Origin: an uncultured Sutterella sp.
GTDB lineage: Bacteria; Pseudomonadota; Gammaproteobacteria; Burkholderiales; Burkholderiaceae_F
Direction: 5' to 3'
Length of the DNA stretch: 6,930 nucleotides
Assembly: GCA_900770335.1 (NCBI GenBank)
Contig: CAAGKD010000162.1
Span: 1-6,930, forward strand
Positions 1 through 6,147 of this stretch are shown here, piece by piece. The position numbers and the translations under genes are program-made. Every line of letters begins with the position of its first letter. Position 1 is the stretch's first letter. The notes under the pieces were generated by a model. The model ran no database searches, had not been told where the DNA came from, and saw only the letters and a program-made list of their open reading frames with translations.

Positions 1-475
1 AGCCGCGGACGAGCCGGCAGGCGTCACGAGTCCGCGGGGAGGCAAGGCCGCCGAATTCCCGCCGCCGGGCGCGGCGCGGGGATGGGATCGCGGGAGAGAC
101 CCGCGGCACTGTCTGCCGGAATTGAGGGAAGGCGAAGGGGCCCGAAGGGGGCTCCGCTGGGTTCTCCAGCCGCCGGCCCGCCGCAGTTGCGCTGTCCTTC
201 CGTCACCCGCCGGGGAGCTCCCGGACGCCGCGGACCGGCCTGAGGCCGGATTCCTCCCGCTCAACAGGAGCGCACCGCGCGGCGATTCCGGTCCAGCATT
301 TCAGAAGCGCCCCCCCGCGCCGGCCGGAGCGCAGTCCGACCCGAGGCGCCCCCTCATTGCGGCCCGCCGCCCGCCCGCAGCTCCGCTCGATCGCTTTCGC
401 AGAAACGAATTCGCACCCGCGGGGACCGGCATCGCAAGAGGACGCAGGCCCCGCCCCATCGGAGGCCCAGGCACC
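1..475. other. Non-coding leader upstream of dapA
   Basis: No frame on either strand here reads like a known protein. The open frames exist because the stretch contains no TA dinucleotide, so TAA and TAG cannot occur on either strand. Three small inverted repeats are visible: CCGCGGAC (3-10) with GTCCGCGG (30-37); CGCGGG (89-94) with CCCGCG (100-105); and CCGGCC (235-240) with GGCCGG (244-249) around a 3-base loop. None is followed by a T-run, so calling any of them a terminator would be a guess. I see no lysine riboswitch, no T-box, and no sigma-70 -10 box. The dapA promoter is therefore either unusual or lies further left. Confidence 0.6.
461..465 (+). promoter_or_regulatory. Ribosome binding site of dapA
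   Basis: GGAGG sits 10 bases before the ATG at 476. It decides the start: the reading frame stays open upstream to at least 122, but the upstream 118 codons give a low-complexity Arg/Pro/Ala-rich sequence that is not part of the family, and the family's normal N-terminus begins just after this ATG. Confidence 0.75.
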
Positions 476-1366
476 ATGACACATCCCACAATCCGCGGCT
501 CGCTCGTCGCGCTCGTCACCCCCTTCCATGAGGACGGCTCGGTCAACTTCGAGAAGCTCGGCGAGCTCGTCGACTTCCACCTCGCCAACGAGACCGACGC
601 CCTGGTCATCCTCGGCACCACGGGCGAGAGCGCCACGATGAGCCACGAGGAGGACAACGCGGTCTGCGAGTACGTCGTCAAGCGCGTCAACCACCGCATT
701 CCGGTGATCTGCGGCTCAGGGTCGAACGACACGCGCACGATGCTCGAGAAGTCCCTCTCCTTCGAGCGCCTCGGCGCCGACGGGCTGCTCCTCATCACGC
801 CCTACTACAACAAGACGAACGAGGAGGGCATGTACCTGCACTTTGCGACGGTCGCCGACGCGGTGAAGATCCCCTGCATCCTCTACAACGTGCCGAGCCG
901 CACGGGCTGCGCCATTTCGGAAGCGAACGTCGCCCGGCTCGCCCGGCACCCCAACATCGTCGGCATCAAGGAGGCGAGCGGCAACATCAGCTACGCCGCG
1001 AAGATCGCCCGCCATCTTTCGCCCGACTTCGTCATGTACTCGGGCAACGACGACATGATCGTCCCGATGCTCTCGCTCGGCGCCTCGGGCGTCATCTCCG
1101 TGCTCGCCAACATCGCCCCGCGCGAGACGCACCGCATGGTCATCGACTACCTCGAGGGCCGCACGTCCGCCGCGCGCGAGGCGCAGCTGCGCCTCCTCGA
1201 GGTCACGAACAACCTCTTCATCGAGGTCAACCCAGTCCCGGTCAAGGAGGCGCTCAACCTCATGGGCATGGAAGTGGGCGGCTACCGCCTCCCCCTCACC
1301 CGCATGACGGACGCCCACCGCGACGCGCTGCGCCGCTCGATGCAGGCCGCAGACCTCATCGCCTGA
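476..1366 (+). CDS. dapA: 4-hydroxy-tetrahydrodipicolinate synthase (DapA)
   Basis: Cytoplasmic class I aldolase of 296 residues, normal for the family. It condenses pyruvate with L-aspartate-4-semialdehyde, the first committed step to diaminopimelate and lysine. The TIM barrel starts at the GSLVALVTP strand (8-16). GTTGE (47-51) carries the Thr48/Thr49 proton relay. TPYYN (108-112) supplies Tyr111, and YNVPSRTG (137-144) supplies catalytic Tyr137 and Arg142. GIKEASGN (163-170) holds the Schiff-base Lys165. These match E. coli Thr44/45, Tyr107, Tyr133, Arg138 and Lys161. The E. coli lysine-inhibition residues His56 and Glu84 align with Asp60 and Thr88, so lysine feedback is probably weak or absent. 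The C-terminal FIEVNPVPVKEALNLMG resembles Clostridia-type DapA more than the enterobacterial form. dapB follows after 22 bases, so the two are very probably co-transcribed. Confidence 0.97.
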   Translation: MTHPTIRGSLVALVTPFHEDGSVNFEKLGELVDFHLANETDALVILGTTGESATMSHEEDNAVCEYVVKRVNHRIPVICGSGSNDTRTMLEKSLSFERLGADGLLLITPYYNKTNEEGMYLHFATVADAVKIPCILYNVPSRTGCAISEANVARLARHPNIVGIKEASGNISYAAKIARHLSPDFVMYSGNDDMIVPMLSLGASGVISVLANIAPRETHRMVIDYLEGRTSAAREAQLRLLEVTNNLFIEVNPVPVKEALNLMGMEVGGYRLPLTRMTDAHRDALRRSMQAADLIA

Positions 1367-1388
1367 TCCCCTTCAGGAGACTGGAACA

Positions 1389-2105
1389 ATGGAAATCACC
1401 ATCGTCGGACGCGGCCGCATGGGCCGGATGATCTCCGAATGCGCCCTTGAGCGCGGCATCGCCGTGCGCGGCATCTTCAGCCCGGAGAACATCGGCGAGC
1501 TCGCCGAGGCTCCGCGCACGGACGCCATCATCGACTTCTCCGCTCCGGGGGCCCTCCCCGCGATCGAGCGCTGCGTGAAGCGCACGGGCACGCCCCTCGT
1601 GTGCGGCACGACGGGCTACTCGGCCGACGAGGCCGCGCGGATCCGCGCCCTGGGCGCCTTTGCGCCCGTGGTCCTGAGCGCGAACTACTCGATCGGCGTC
1701 GCCGTTCTGAAGCGCCTCTGCGCGATCGCCGCGCCCCTTTTGGGCGAGGACTTCGACATCGAGATCGTCGAGACGCACCACCGCATGAAGGCCGACGCTC
1801 CGAGCGGCACCGCGAAGCTCCTGCTCGCGGCGATCGACCCCGAGGGCCGCCGCCAGGTCGCCCACGGCCGCGAAGGCATGCAGAAGCGCGTCCCGGGCGA
1901 GATCGGCGTGCACGCCGTGCGCGGCGGCACCGTCGCGGGCGTCCACACCGTGTCCTTCTTCGGCGACAACGAGGAGATCTCCCTCACGCACCGCGCCGAG
2001 TCGCGCAGGATCTTCGCGATCGGCGCGCTCAAGGCCGCCGAGCTTCTGCAGGGACGTCCGAGCGGCCTGTGCTCGCTTGACGAGCTGCTCTTCCCCGAGC
2101 AGTGA
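1389..2105 (+). CDS. dapB: 4-hydroxy-tetrahydrodipicolinate reductase (DapB)
   Basis: Cytoplasmic NAD(P)H-dependent reductase of 238 residues that converts the DapA product to tetrahydrodipicolinate. The N-terminal Rossmann domain opens with a short GRGRMG loop (7-12), one residue shorter than the GxxGxMG of long DapBs. IDFSAP (48-53) and CGTTGY (72-77) line the cofactor and substrate site. The signature ETHHRMKADAPSGTA (128-142) holds catalytic His130 and Lys134 (E. coli His159 and Lys163) and the substrate-binding SGT. The protein is about 30 residues shorter than the E. coli enzyme. It ends with a GALKAAELL...GLCSLDELL tail typical of the compact Clostridia/Bacteroidetes-type DapB. AGGAG at 1375-1379, 9 bases before the ATG, fixes the start. 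It lies between dapA and the acetyltransferase gene. Confidence 0.96.
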   Translation: MEITIVGRGRMGRMISECALERGIAVRGIFSPENIGELAEAPRTDAIIDFSAPGALPAIERCVKRTGTPLVCGTTGYSADEAARIRALGAFAPVVLSANYSIGVAVLKRLCAIAAPLLGEDFDIEIVETHHRMKADAPSGTAKLLLAAIDPEGRRQVAHGREGMQKRVPGEIGVHAVRGGTVAGVHTVSFFGDNEEISLTHRAESRRIFAIGALKAAELLQGRPSGLCSLDELLFPEQ

Positions 2106-2163
2106 CCCCCCTCTGTCTTTCCTTCCATCCTTTTCTAACGCATCTAGAGCATCCTCACTCATC

Positions 2164-2871
2164 ATGATGAACGCCCAGGAAATCATCCAGTACATCGCCA
2201 CGGCCGAGAAGAAGACCCCGGTGAAGATCACGCTTCGCGAGAAGAACCCCGCCGAGCCCATCGACTTCGGCGACGCGAAGGTCTTCGGCTGCGGCGACCG
2301 CGTCATCTTCGGCGACTGGAAGCATCTCGGCCCGATCATCGAGGCCAGCCGCGACCGGATCGACGACATGGTCATCGAGAACGACTGCCGCAACTCCGCG
2401 ATCCCCCTTCTTGACCTCAAGGGCGTCAACGCCCGCATCGAGCCGGGCGCGATCATCCGCGACCAGGTCACCATCGGCAACGGCGCCGTCATCATGATGG
2501 GCGCCATCCTCAACATCGGCGCCGTCGTGGGCGACGGCTCCATGATCGACATGGGCGTCGTCATGGGCGGCCGCGCCACGGTCGGCAAGCGCTGCCACAT
2601 CGGCGCGGGCGCCGTCCTCGCGGGCGTCGTCGAGCCCGCCTCCGCCAAGCCCGTCATCATCGGCGACGACTGCTTCGTCGGCGCCAACGCCGTCGTGATC
2701 GAGGGCGTCGAGGTGGGCGCGGGCGCCGTCGTCGCCGCCGGCGCCGTCGTCACGGCCGACGTCCCCGCGGGCGCGGTCGTCGCGGGCGTTCCCGCGCGCA
2801 TCATCAAGATGAAGAAGGACGAGCGCACGACGCAGAAGACCGTGCTCGAGGAGGCGCTGCGCACGCTCTGA
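2164..2871 (+). CDS. dapH: Tetrahydrodipicolinate N-acetyltransferase (DapH)
   Basis: Transfers an acetyl group from acetyl-CoA to tetrahydrodipicolinate, opening the acetylase branch of lysine synthesis; cytoplasmic and, as for the family, presumably trimeric. The 235 residues match the DapH layout. Residues 1-86 form the DapH N-terminal domain (AQEIIQYIATAEKKTPVKI near the start, then VIENDCRNSAIPLLDLK at 70-86). Residues 90-215 form a left-handed beta-helix of hexapeptide repeats, including RIEPGAIIRDQV, GGRATVGKRCHIGAG, EPASAKPVIIGDD and PARIIK. This is the Bacillus/Clostridia acetyl enzyme, not the roughly 275-residue proteobacterial succinyl enzyme DapD. Two adjacent ATGs (2164, 2167) are possible starts. 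No clear Shine-Dalgarno precedes them; a pyrimidine-rich stretch occupies 2106-2136. The 58-base gap to dapB is compatible with one operon, and a strong hairpin follows the gene. Acyl specificity is inferred from family resemblance. Confidence 0.93.
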   Translation: MMNAQEIIQYIATAEKKTPVKITLREKNPAEPIDFGDAKVFGCGDRVIFGDWKHLGPIIEASRDRIDDMVIENDCRNSAIPLLDLKGVNARIEPGAIIRDQVTIGNGAVIMMGAILNIGAVVGDGSMIDMGVVMGGRATVGKRCHIGAGAVLAGVVEPASAKPVIIGDDCFVGANAVVIEGVEVGAGAVVAAGAVVTADVPAGAVVAGVPARIIKMKKDERTTQKTVLEEALRTL

Positions 2872-2923
2872 GCGACGCTTCGCCCCCCGCAGGCGCCCCT
2901 GAAGGCGCCGCGCGCCCCCCTTG

Positions 2924-2962
2924 AGGCGCGGCCGTCCGCACAAGCGGGCGCGCCGCGCCTTT
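2924..2962 (+). terminator. Strong hairpin, possible intrinsic terminator or attenuator
   Basis: AGGCGCGGC (2924-2932) pairs perfectly with GCCGCGCCT (2952-2960). The stem continues through 2933-2939 against 2944-2950 with one bulged C (2951) and one G-T wobble, closing on an ACAA loop. This gives about 16 pairs, almost all G-C. Only three T follow (2960-2962) before CCGTCTCT, so termination may be partial. It lies 52 bases after the dapH stop and 37 bases before the next start, leaving little room for a separate promoter. Attenuation or mRNA stabilisation inside one operon is as likely as full termination. Confidence 0.55.
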
Positions 2963-2999
2963 CCGTCTCTCCAACCCAAGATTTCCTCGCCCTCCCGCC

Positions 3000-4103
3000 A
3001 TGAACCGCATCACCCGCTTCCGCCGGGACCTTCACCGGATCCCGGAGCTTGACTTCGATCTTCCCGAGACCACGCGCTACGTGCGCGGCGCGCTCGAAAC
3101 GCTCCCCTGCGAGGTCTTCTCGCCCGACGGACACGCCGTCTGCGCGTTCTTCGACGCGGGCGCCCCGACCGCGATCGCCTTCCGCTCGGACATGGACGCG
3201 CTGCCGATCACGGAGCGCACGGACGCGCCCTACGCCTCCGGGCATCCGGGCAGAATGCACGCCTGCGGCCACGACGGCCACATGGCGATGGCCCTCGAGC
3301 TCGCGCACCGCATCGCCGGGAAGCTCGACCGCCTCGAGAAGAACGTCCTCATCGTCTTCCAGCCCGCCGAGGAGACGACGGGCGGCGCGCGGCTCGTCTG
3401 CGAGTCGGGCGTCTTCGCCGAGCGCAGAGTCGAGGCGATCCGGGGGTTCCATCTCTGGCCGGACCTGCCCGCGGGGACGGTCGCGTCGAGGCCGGGCCCC
3501 CTGCTCGCCCGCTCCAACGAGATCACCGTCGAGCTCACGGGCCGGAGCACCCACATCGCCCGCTCCGAGGAGGGCGCGGACGCGCTGCTCGCCGCCGCTC
3601 GCTTCGTCGCGGGCGCCGACCGGCTCCTCGAGCGCCTGCGCGCCGAGGAGGGCCCCTGGTGCACGCTCAAGTTCGGCCGCATCGAGGCGGGCACCGTGAG
3701 AAACGCCATCGCCGCGCACGGCCGGATCGAAGGGTCCCTGAGGGTCTTCTCCGAGTCGGCGTTCGAGAAAATGTGGAGCTGGCTCCATGAGCTCGCCGCC
3801 GGAATCAGCGCGGATCTCGGCGTCAGGATCGCGATCACCCGCAGCGAGGGCTACCCCCCGGTCATCAACGACGAGGCGCTCTTCGCGGACGCGCAGGCGC
3901 GCCTGCCGGAGCTCGCGACGCTCGAGAAGCCCCTTCTCATCGCCGAGGACTTCGCGTTCTACCAGAAGGCCCTCCCGGGGCTCTTCATGCTGCTCGGCAC
4001 TGGCACCGGCATTCCGCTTCACTCGGACCGCTTCGACTTCGACGAGTCGGTCCTCGAGCGGGGCGTCGAGATCTACGAGCGGTTCCTGCCGCTCAAGGAC
4101 TGA
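3000..4103 (+). CDS. M20-family amidohydrolase, probable N-acetyl-diaminopimelate deacetylase
   Basis: Zinc-dependent amidohydrolase of the M20D type, 367 residues, with no signal peptide and so cytoplasmic. RRDLHRIPE (8-16) opens the family. HACGHDGH (87-94) gives metal ligands Cys89 and His91. QPAEE (121-125) gives the catalytic base Glu124 and ligand Glu125. HLWP (151-154) gives His151, and GIPLHSDRFDF near the C-terminus gives His341. The middle part (about 170-285) is the dimerisation domain. The fold also serves hippurate and indole-acetyl-amide hydrolases. The position after dapA-dapB-dapH, and a length near the 370-odd residues of the Bacillus deacetylase YkuR, favour N-acetyl-LL-diaminopimelate as substrate. 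No Shine-Dalgarno is seen before the ATG at 3000, but this start places RRDLHRIPE where the family has it. The required aminotransferase is not in the window. Confidence 0.82.
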   Translation: MNRITRFRRDLHRIPELDFDLPETTRYVRGALETLPCEVFSPDGHAVCAFFDAGAPTAIAFRSDMDALPITERTDAPYASGHPGRMHACGHDGHMAMALELAHRIAGKLDRLEKNVLIVFQPAEETTGGARLVCESGVFAERRVEAIRGFHLWPDLPAGTVASRPGPLLARSNEITVELTGRSTHIARSEEGADALLAAARFVAGADRLLERLRAEEGPWCTLKFGRIEAGTVRNAIAAHGRIEGSLRVFSESAFEKMWSWLHELAAGISADLGVRIAITRSEGYPPVINDEALFADAQARLPELATLEKPLLIAEDFAFYQKALPGLFMLLGTGTGIPLHSDRFDFDESVLERGVEIYERFLPLKD

Positions 4104-4122
4104 CCGGCCGTCCTCAAGAAAG

Positions 4123-4179
4123 CGCAGGAGGCCGGAGAGCCCGGGCTCGTGCGCGCTCCGAGCTCTCCGGCCTCCTGCG
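4123..4179. terminator. Shared hairpin terminator between convergent genes
   Basis: CGCAGGAGGCCGGAGAGC (4123-4140) is the exact reverse complement of 4162-4179, giving an 18-bp perfect stem. The 21-base interior can itself form 4 more pairs (4142-4145 with 4157-4160). It begins 19 bases after the amidohydrolase stop on the + strand and also lies beyond the flavoprotein stop on the - strand, so it can serve both transcripts. There is no T-run on either side, so factor-independent termination is not proven; it could also protect 3' ends. Confidence 0.65.
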
Positions 4180-4189
4180 TCAGCCCTGC

Positions 4190-4209
4190 CGGGGGCGGCG
4201 CCGCCCCCG
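4190..4209 (-). terminator. 20-bp GC palindrome after the flavoprotein stop
   Basis: A perfect palindrome of only G and C, consisting of CGGGGGCGGC followed by its own reverse complement. A flanking GCCC (4183-4186) can pair with GGGC (4211-4214). On the - strand it starts 11 bases after the flavoprotein stop codon. With no loop bases, at least the central pairs must open for a hairpin to form. It may act with the 4123-4179 stem-loop to end the minus-strand transcript. No T-run follows it. Confidence 0.4.
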
Positions 4210-4220
4210 CGGGCCAGCCG

Positions 4221-6026
4221 TCACTTGACCGACTTCACGGCCGAGTCCGCCGCCACGGCGCCGGAGATGACGGCCCAGGAGTTCATCATGGCGGTCATGG
4301 AGTCCGCGCCGTTGGCGCCGCCCACCACGCAGCCCGCGCCGTAGAGGCCCGGGATGGGCGAGCCGTCCTTCCTGAGGATCCGCATGTCCGCGTCCGCCTT
4401 GAGGCCGCCGAGCGTGGTGCAGAAGCGCACCTTCTGCTCAACGATGTGCCAGGGGCCCGCTCCGAGGGGCTTCAGGACCTTGCGGCCGAAGTCCTTGTCC
4501 TCGCCCGCCTTGACGAAGCCGTTCCAGCGCTCGACGGTCTTCTCGAGATTCCCGGCGTTGACGCCCATCCTCGAGGCCGCCTCCGCGAGGCTCGCGGAGG
4601 TCGCCATGACGGGACGGCCGTCATTGACGATCGAGGCCCACTTGTCAAGGTCCGCCTCGGACGAGACGAGACGGTCCTCAAGGGACTTGGCGACGTACTC
4701 CCTCCAGGCGGGCTCGTCCATGACGATGTACATGATCGAGCCCTTCTGGGCCTTGGTGACGTCGGTGAGCTCTCCCAGGCCCGCAAGCTCGTTGACGATG
4801 CGCTCGCCGTCGGAGTTGACGTAGATCGCGCCCGACTTCTTCATCGTGTCGGTCGAGGAGGCCGTGGCGGCGAGCGCATGGTGCGGCGTCGTCTCGACGC
4901 CCTGCGGATACTGCTTGACGAGATCGAGGTTGATCGTGCCGGCGCCGATCGCCTCGCCCATCCTGAGGCCGTCGCCCTGGTCGGAGTCAAGGCCGTAGAA
5001 GAGGCCGCGCTTCACCTCCTCGGGCAGCAGCGCGCGGTTGGCGCCGTACCCGCCCGAGGCGAGAATCACCGCCTTGGAGCGGAAGCTCGCGGCTGCGCCG
5101 TCCGCAAGGCGCGCCTTCACGCCGACCACGGCGCCCGACTTGTCCGTGATGAACTCCTCGGCGCGCGTGTCGGTCATGATCTTTCCGCCGTTCTTCGCGA
5201 AGATCCCGCTCATGAGCCGCAGGAAGTTGACGCTTCTTCCCTCGACGCCGAGCTGGCGGCTCGCGGAGTGATCCGGATACTGCGTGGCCGCGGGTCCGTA
5301 GGGAATCTTCAGATCGTCGATCAGCCAGTCGACGACCGCGCCCGCGCGCTCGGTCGTCATCTTCACGAGCACCGGATCGTTCCTGTTCTTGCCCGCCTTC
5401 ATGATGTCCTTGTAGGCGAGCTCGGGGCTGTCGCCCGTCTCCTTCATTACCTCGCGCTGGTAGCGCGAGCCCGTGGCGATCAGGGTGCCGGCGTTGAGCT
5501 GCGTGTCGCCGCCGATCGCAGGCATCTTCTCGATCAGAATGACGCGCTTGCCCTGGGTCGCCGAGCGAACGGCCGCCGTGATGCCGGCCGCTCCGCCGCC
5601 GACGACGAGAATGTCCGTCGAGACGTCGGCCGTCTGTCCGGAGCCGGCCTTCTTCGGAACCGGGACGGCCATGAACGCGGCGGGATCCCCGCCCGCCGCG
5701 CGGATGGCGGAGGCGACCGCGCCAAGAATGCCGCGGGAGGTGAGCGTCGCGCCCGAGACCGCCGCCACGCCGATGCTGTTCGCCTCGGCGATCGCGCCGG
5801 GGAGCTTCTCAAGGGCCGGCGCGGACACGCCCGCCGTCTCGCTCTGGCGCGTGACCTTCACGTCGGCGATCCTGCCGCCCGAGAAGGTGACGGCGACCGC
5901 GATCTCGCCGCCCCGACCCGTTCCGACGCCCTCGAAGGTGCCGTCCTTGACTGCGGCGCCGGCCGAGAGGCTCATTGCGGCGGCAACGGCGGCCGCGACG
6001 GCGGTGAAGAGGAACTTTGCGCTCAT
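4221..6026 (-). CDS. Exported FMN/FAD flavoprotein reductase, flavocytochrome c / UrdA family, substrate unknown
   Basis: Predicted exported reductase of 601 residues. Residues 1-24 form a Sec signal peptide (Lys4, then an Ala-rich hydrophobic core, cleavage near SAGA/AV). Residues 27-110 are an FMN-binding domain ending in SGATLTS (91-97), where Thr94 is the expected covalent FMN site. Residues 137-601 are the FAD-binding/capping fold of fumarate and urocanate reductases: GGGAAG (143-148), Glu166, GGDTQLNAGT (172-181), ASGGYGAN (323-330) and PGLYGAGCVVGG (559-570). No CxxCH is present, so electrons must come from a separate carrier. Aligned to Shewanella fumarate reductase, the active-site residues are replaced: His365 by Tyr373, Glu378 by Asp393, Arg381 by Lys396, catalytic Arg402 by about Leu417, His504 by Thr537 and Arg544 by Ser576. 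It is therefore unlikely to reduce fumarate. AAGGAG 8 bases before the ATG fixes the start. It is transcribed towards the lysine cluster and separated from it by hairpins. Confidence 0.92.
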   Translation of the reverse strand: MSAKFLFTAVAAAVAAAMSLSAGAAVKDGTFEGVGTGRGGEIAVAVTFSGGRIADVKVTRQSETAGVSAPALEKLPGAIAEANSIGVAAVSGATLTSRGILGAVASAIRAAGGDPAAFMAVPVPKKAGSGQTADVSTDILVVGGGAAGITAAVRSATQGKRVILIEKMPAIGGDTQLNAGTLIATGSRYQREVMKETGDSPELAYKDIMKAGKNRNDPVLVKMTTERAGAVVDWLIDDLKIPYGPAATQYPDHSASRQLGVEGRSVNFLRLMSGIFAKNGGKIMTDTRAEEFITDKSGAVVGVKARLADGAAASFRSKAVILASGGYGANRALLPEEVKRGLFYGLDSDQGDGLRMGEAIGAGTINLDLVKQYPQGVETTPHHALAATASSTDTMKKSGAIYVNSDGERIVNELAGLGELTDVTKAQKGSIMYIVMDEPAWREYVAKSLEDRLVSSEADLDKWASIVNDGRPVMATSASLAEAASRMGVNAGNLEKTVERWNGFVKAGEDKDFGRKVLKPLGAGPWHIVEQKVRFCTTLGGLKADADMRILRKDGSPIPGLYGAGCVVGGANGADSMTAMMNSWAVISGAVAADSAVKSVK

Positions 6027-6034
6027 GATCTGAA

Positions 6035-6060
6035 CTCCTTTTCCGCGGCGCCGGAAGGAG
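6035..6060 (-). promoter_or_regulatory. Hairpin covering the flavoprotein ribosome binding site
   Basis: In the mRNA, CTCCTTCCG (6060-6052) can pair with CGGAA (6045-6041) and GGAG (6038-6035), giving nine pairs with a two-base AA bulge (6040-6039) and a six-base loop. The GGAG is part of the Shine-Dalgarno AAGGAG (6040-6035), which lies 8 bases before the ATG at 6026. The fold would hide the ribosome site, so translation may be conditional. Base pairing is seen in the sequence; regulation is inferred. Confidence 0.45.
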
Positions 6061-6087
6061 TGTCCCCGACGCCTTGCTTTGGCGCCC

Positions 6088-6116
6088 ACGATAGGCCGCG
6101 CCCGACCCTCCGTAAA
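6088..6116 (-). promoter_or_regulatory. Candidate sigma-70 promoter for the flavoprotein gene
   Basis: On the - strand TTTACG (6116-6111, four of six matches to TTGACA) is followed after exactly 17 bases by TATCGT (6093-6088, four of six matches to TATAAT). Transcription would begin near 6081 and leave an untranslated leader of about 55 bases that includes the ribosome-site hairpin. It sits in one of the few AT-richer spots of the window, in the gap between the broken ATPase gene and the flavoprotein. Confidence 0.45.
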
Positions 6117-6147
6117 TAGGTGTTTGATTGAATCCTCCCGCGAAGCC

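Noticed and set aside
122..475. In-frame N-terminal extension of dapA by 118 codons
   Set aside because: Low-complexity Arg/Pro/Ala sequence unlike the family; a good GGAGG lies before the ATG at 476, and the extension is open only because TA is absent.
1..475. Lysine riboswitch or T-box upstream of dapA
   Set aside because: The leader has only short isolated hairpins; I find no conserved riboswitch core or T-box sequence.
2440..2790. Repeated GGCGCCGTC-like DNA words suggesting a repeat array
   Set aside because: They encode the hexapeptide turns of the DapH beta-helix (GAVV/GAVI) and follow from protein repeats and biased codons.
1356..4022. Very long minus-strand open frame opposite the lysine genes
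   Set aside because: It runs antisense to three well-recognised genes, is acidic/Arg-rich low-complexity, and is explained by GC-rich third codon positions.
4221..6026. Calling the flavoprotein a fumarate reductase outright
   Set aside because: The fold fits, but the aligned active-site His and Arg residues are absent, so the substrate should stay unnamed.
4149..6119. Long plus-strand open frame opposite the flavoprotein
   Set aside because: The minus strand encodes a clear flavoprotein; the opposite frame has no family features and is a composition shadow.
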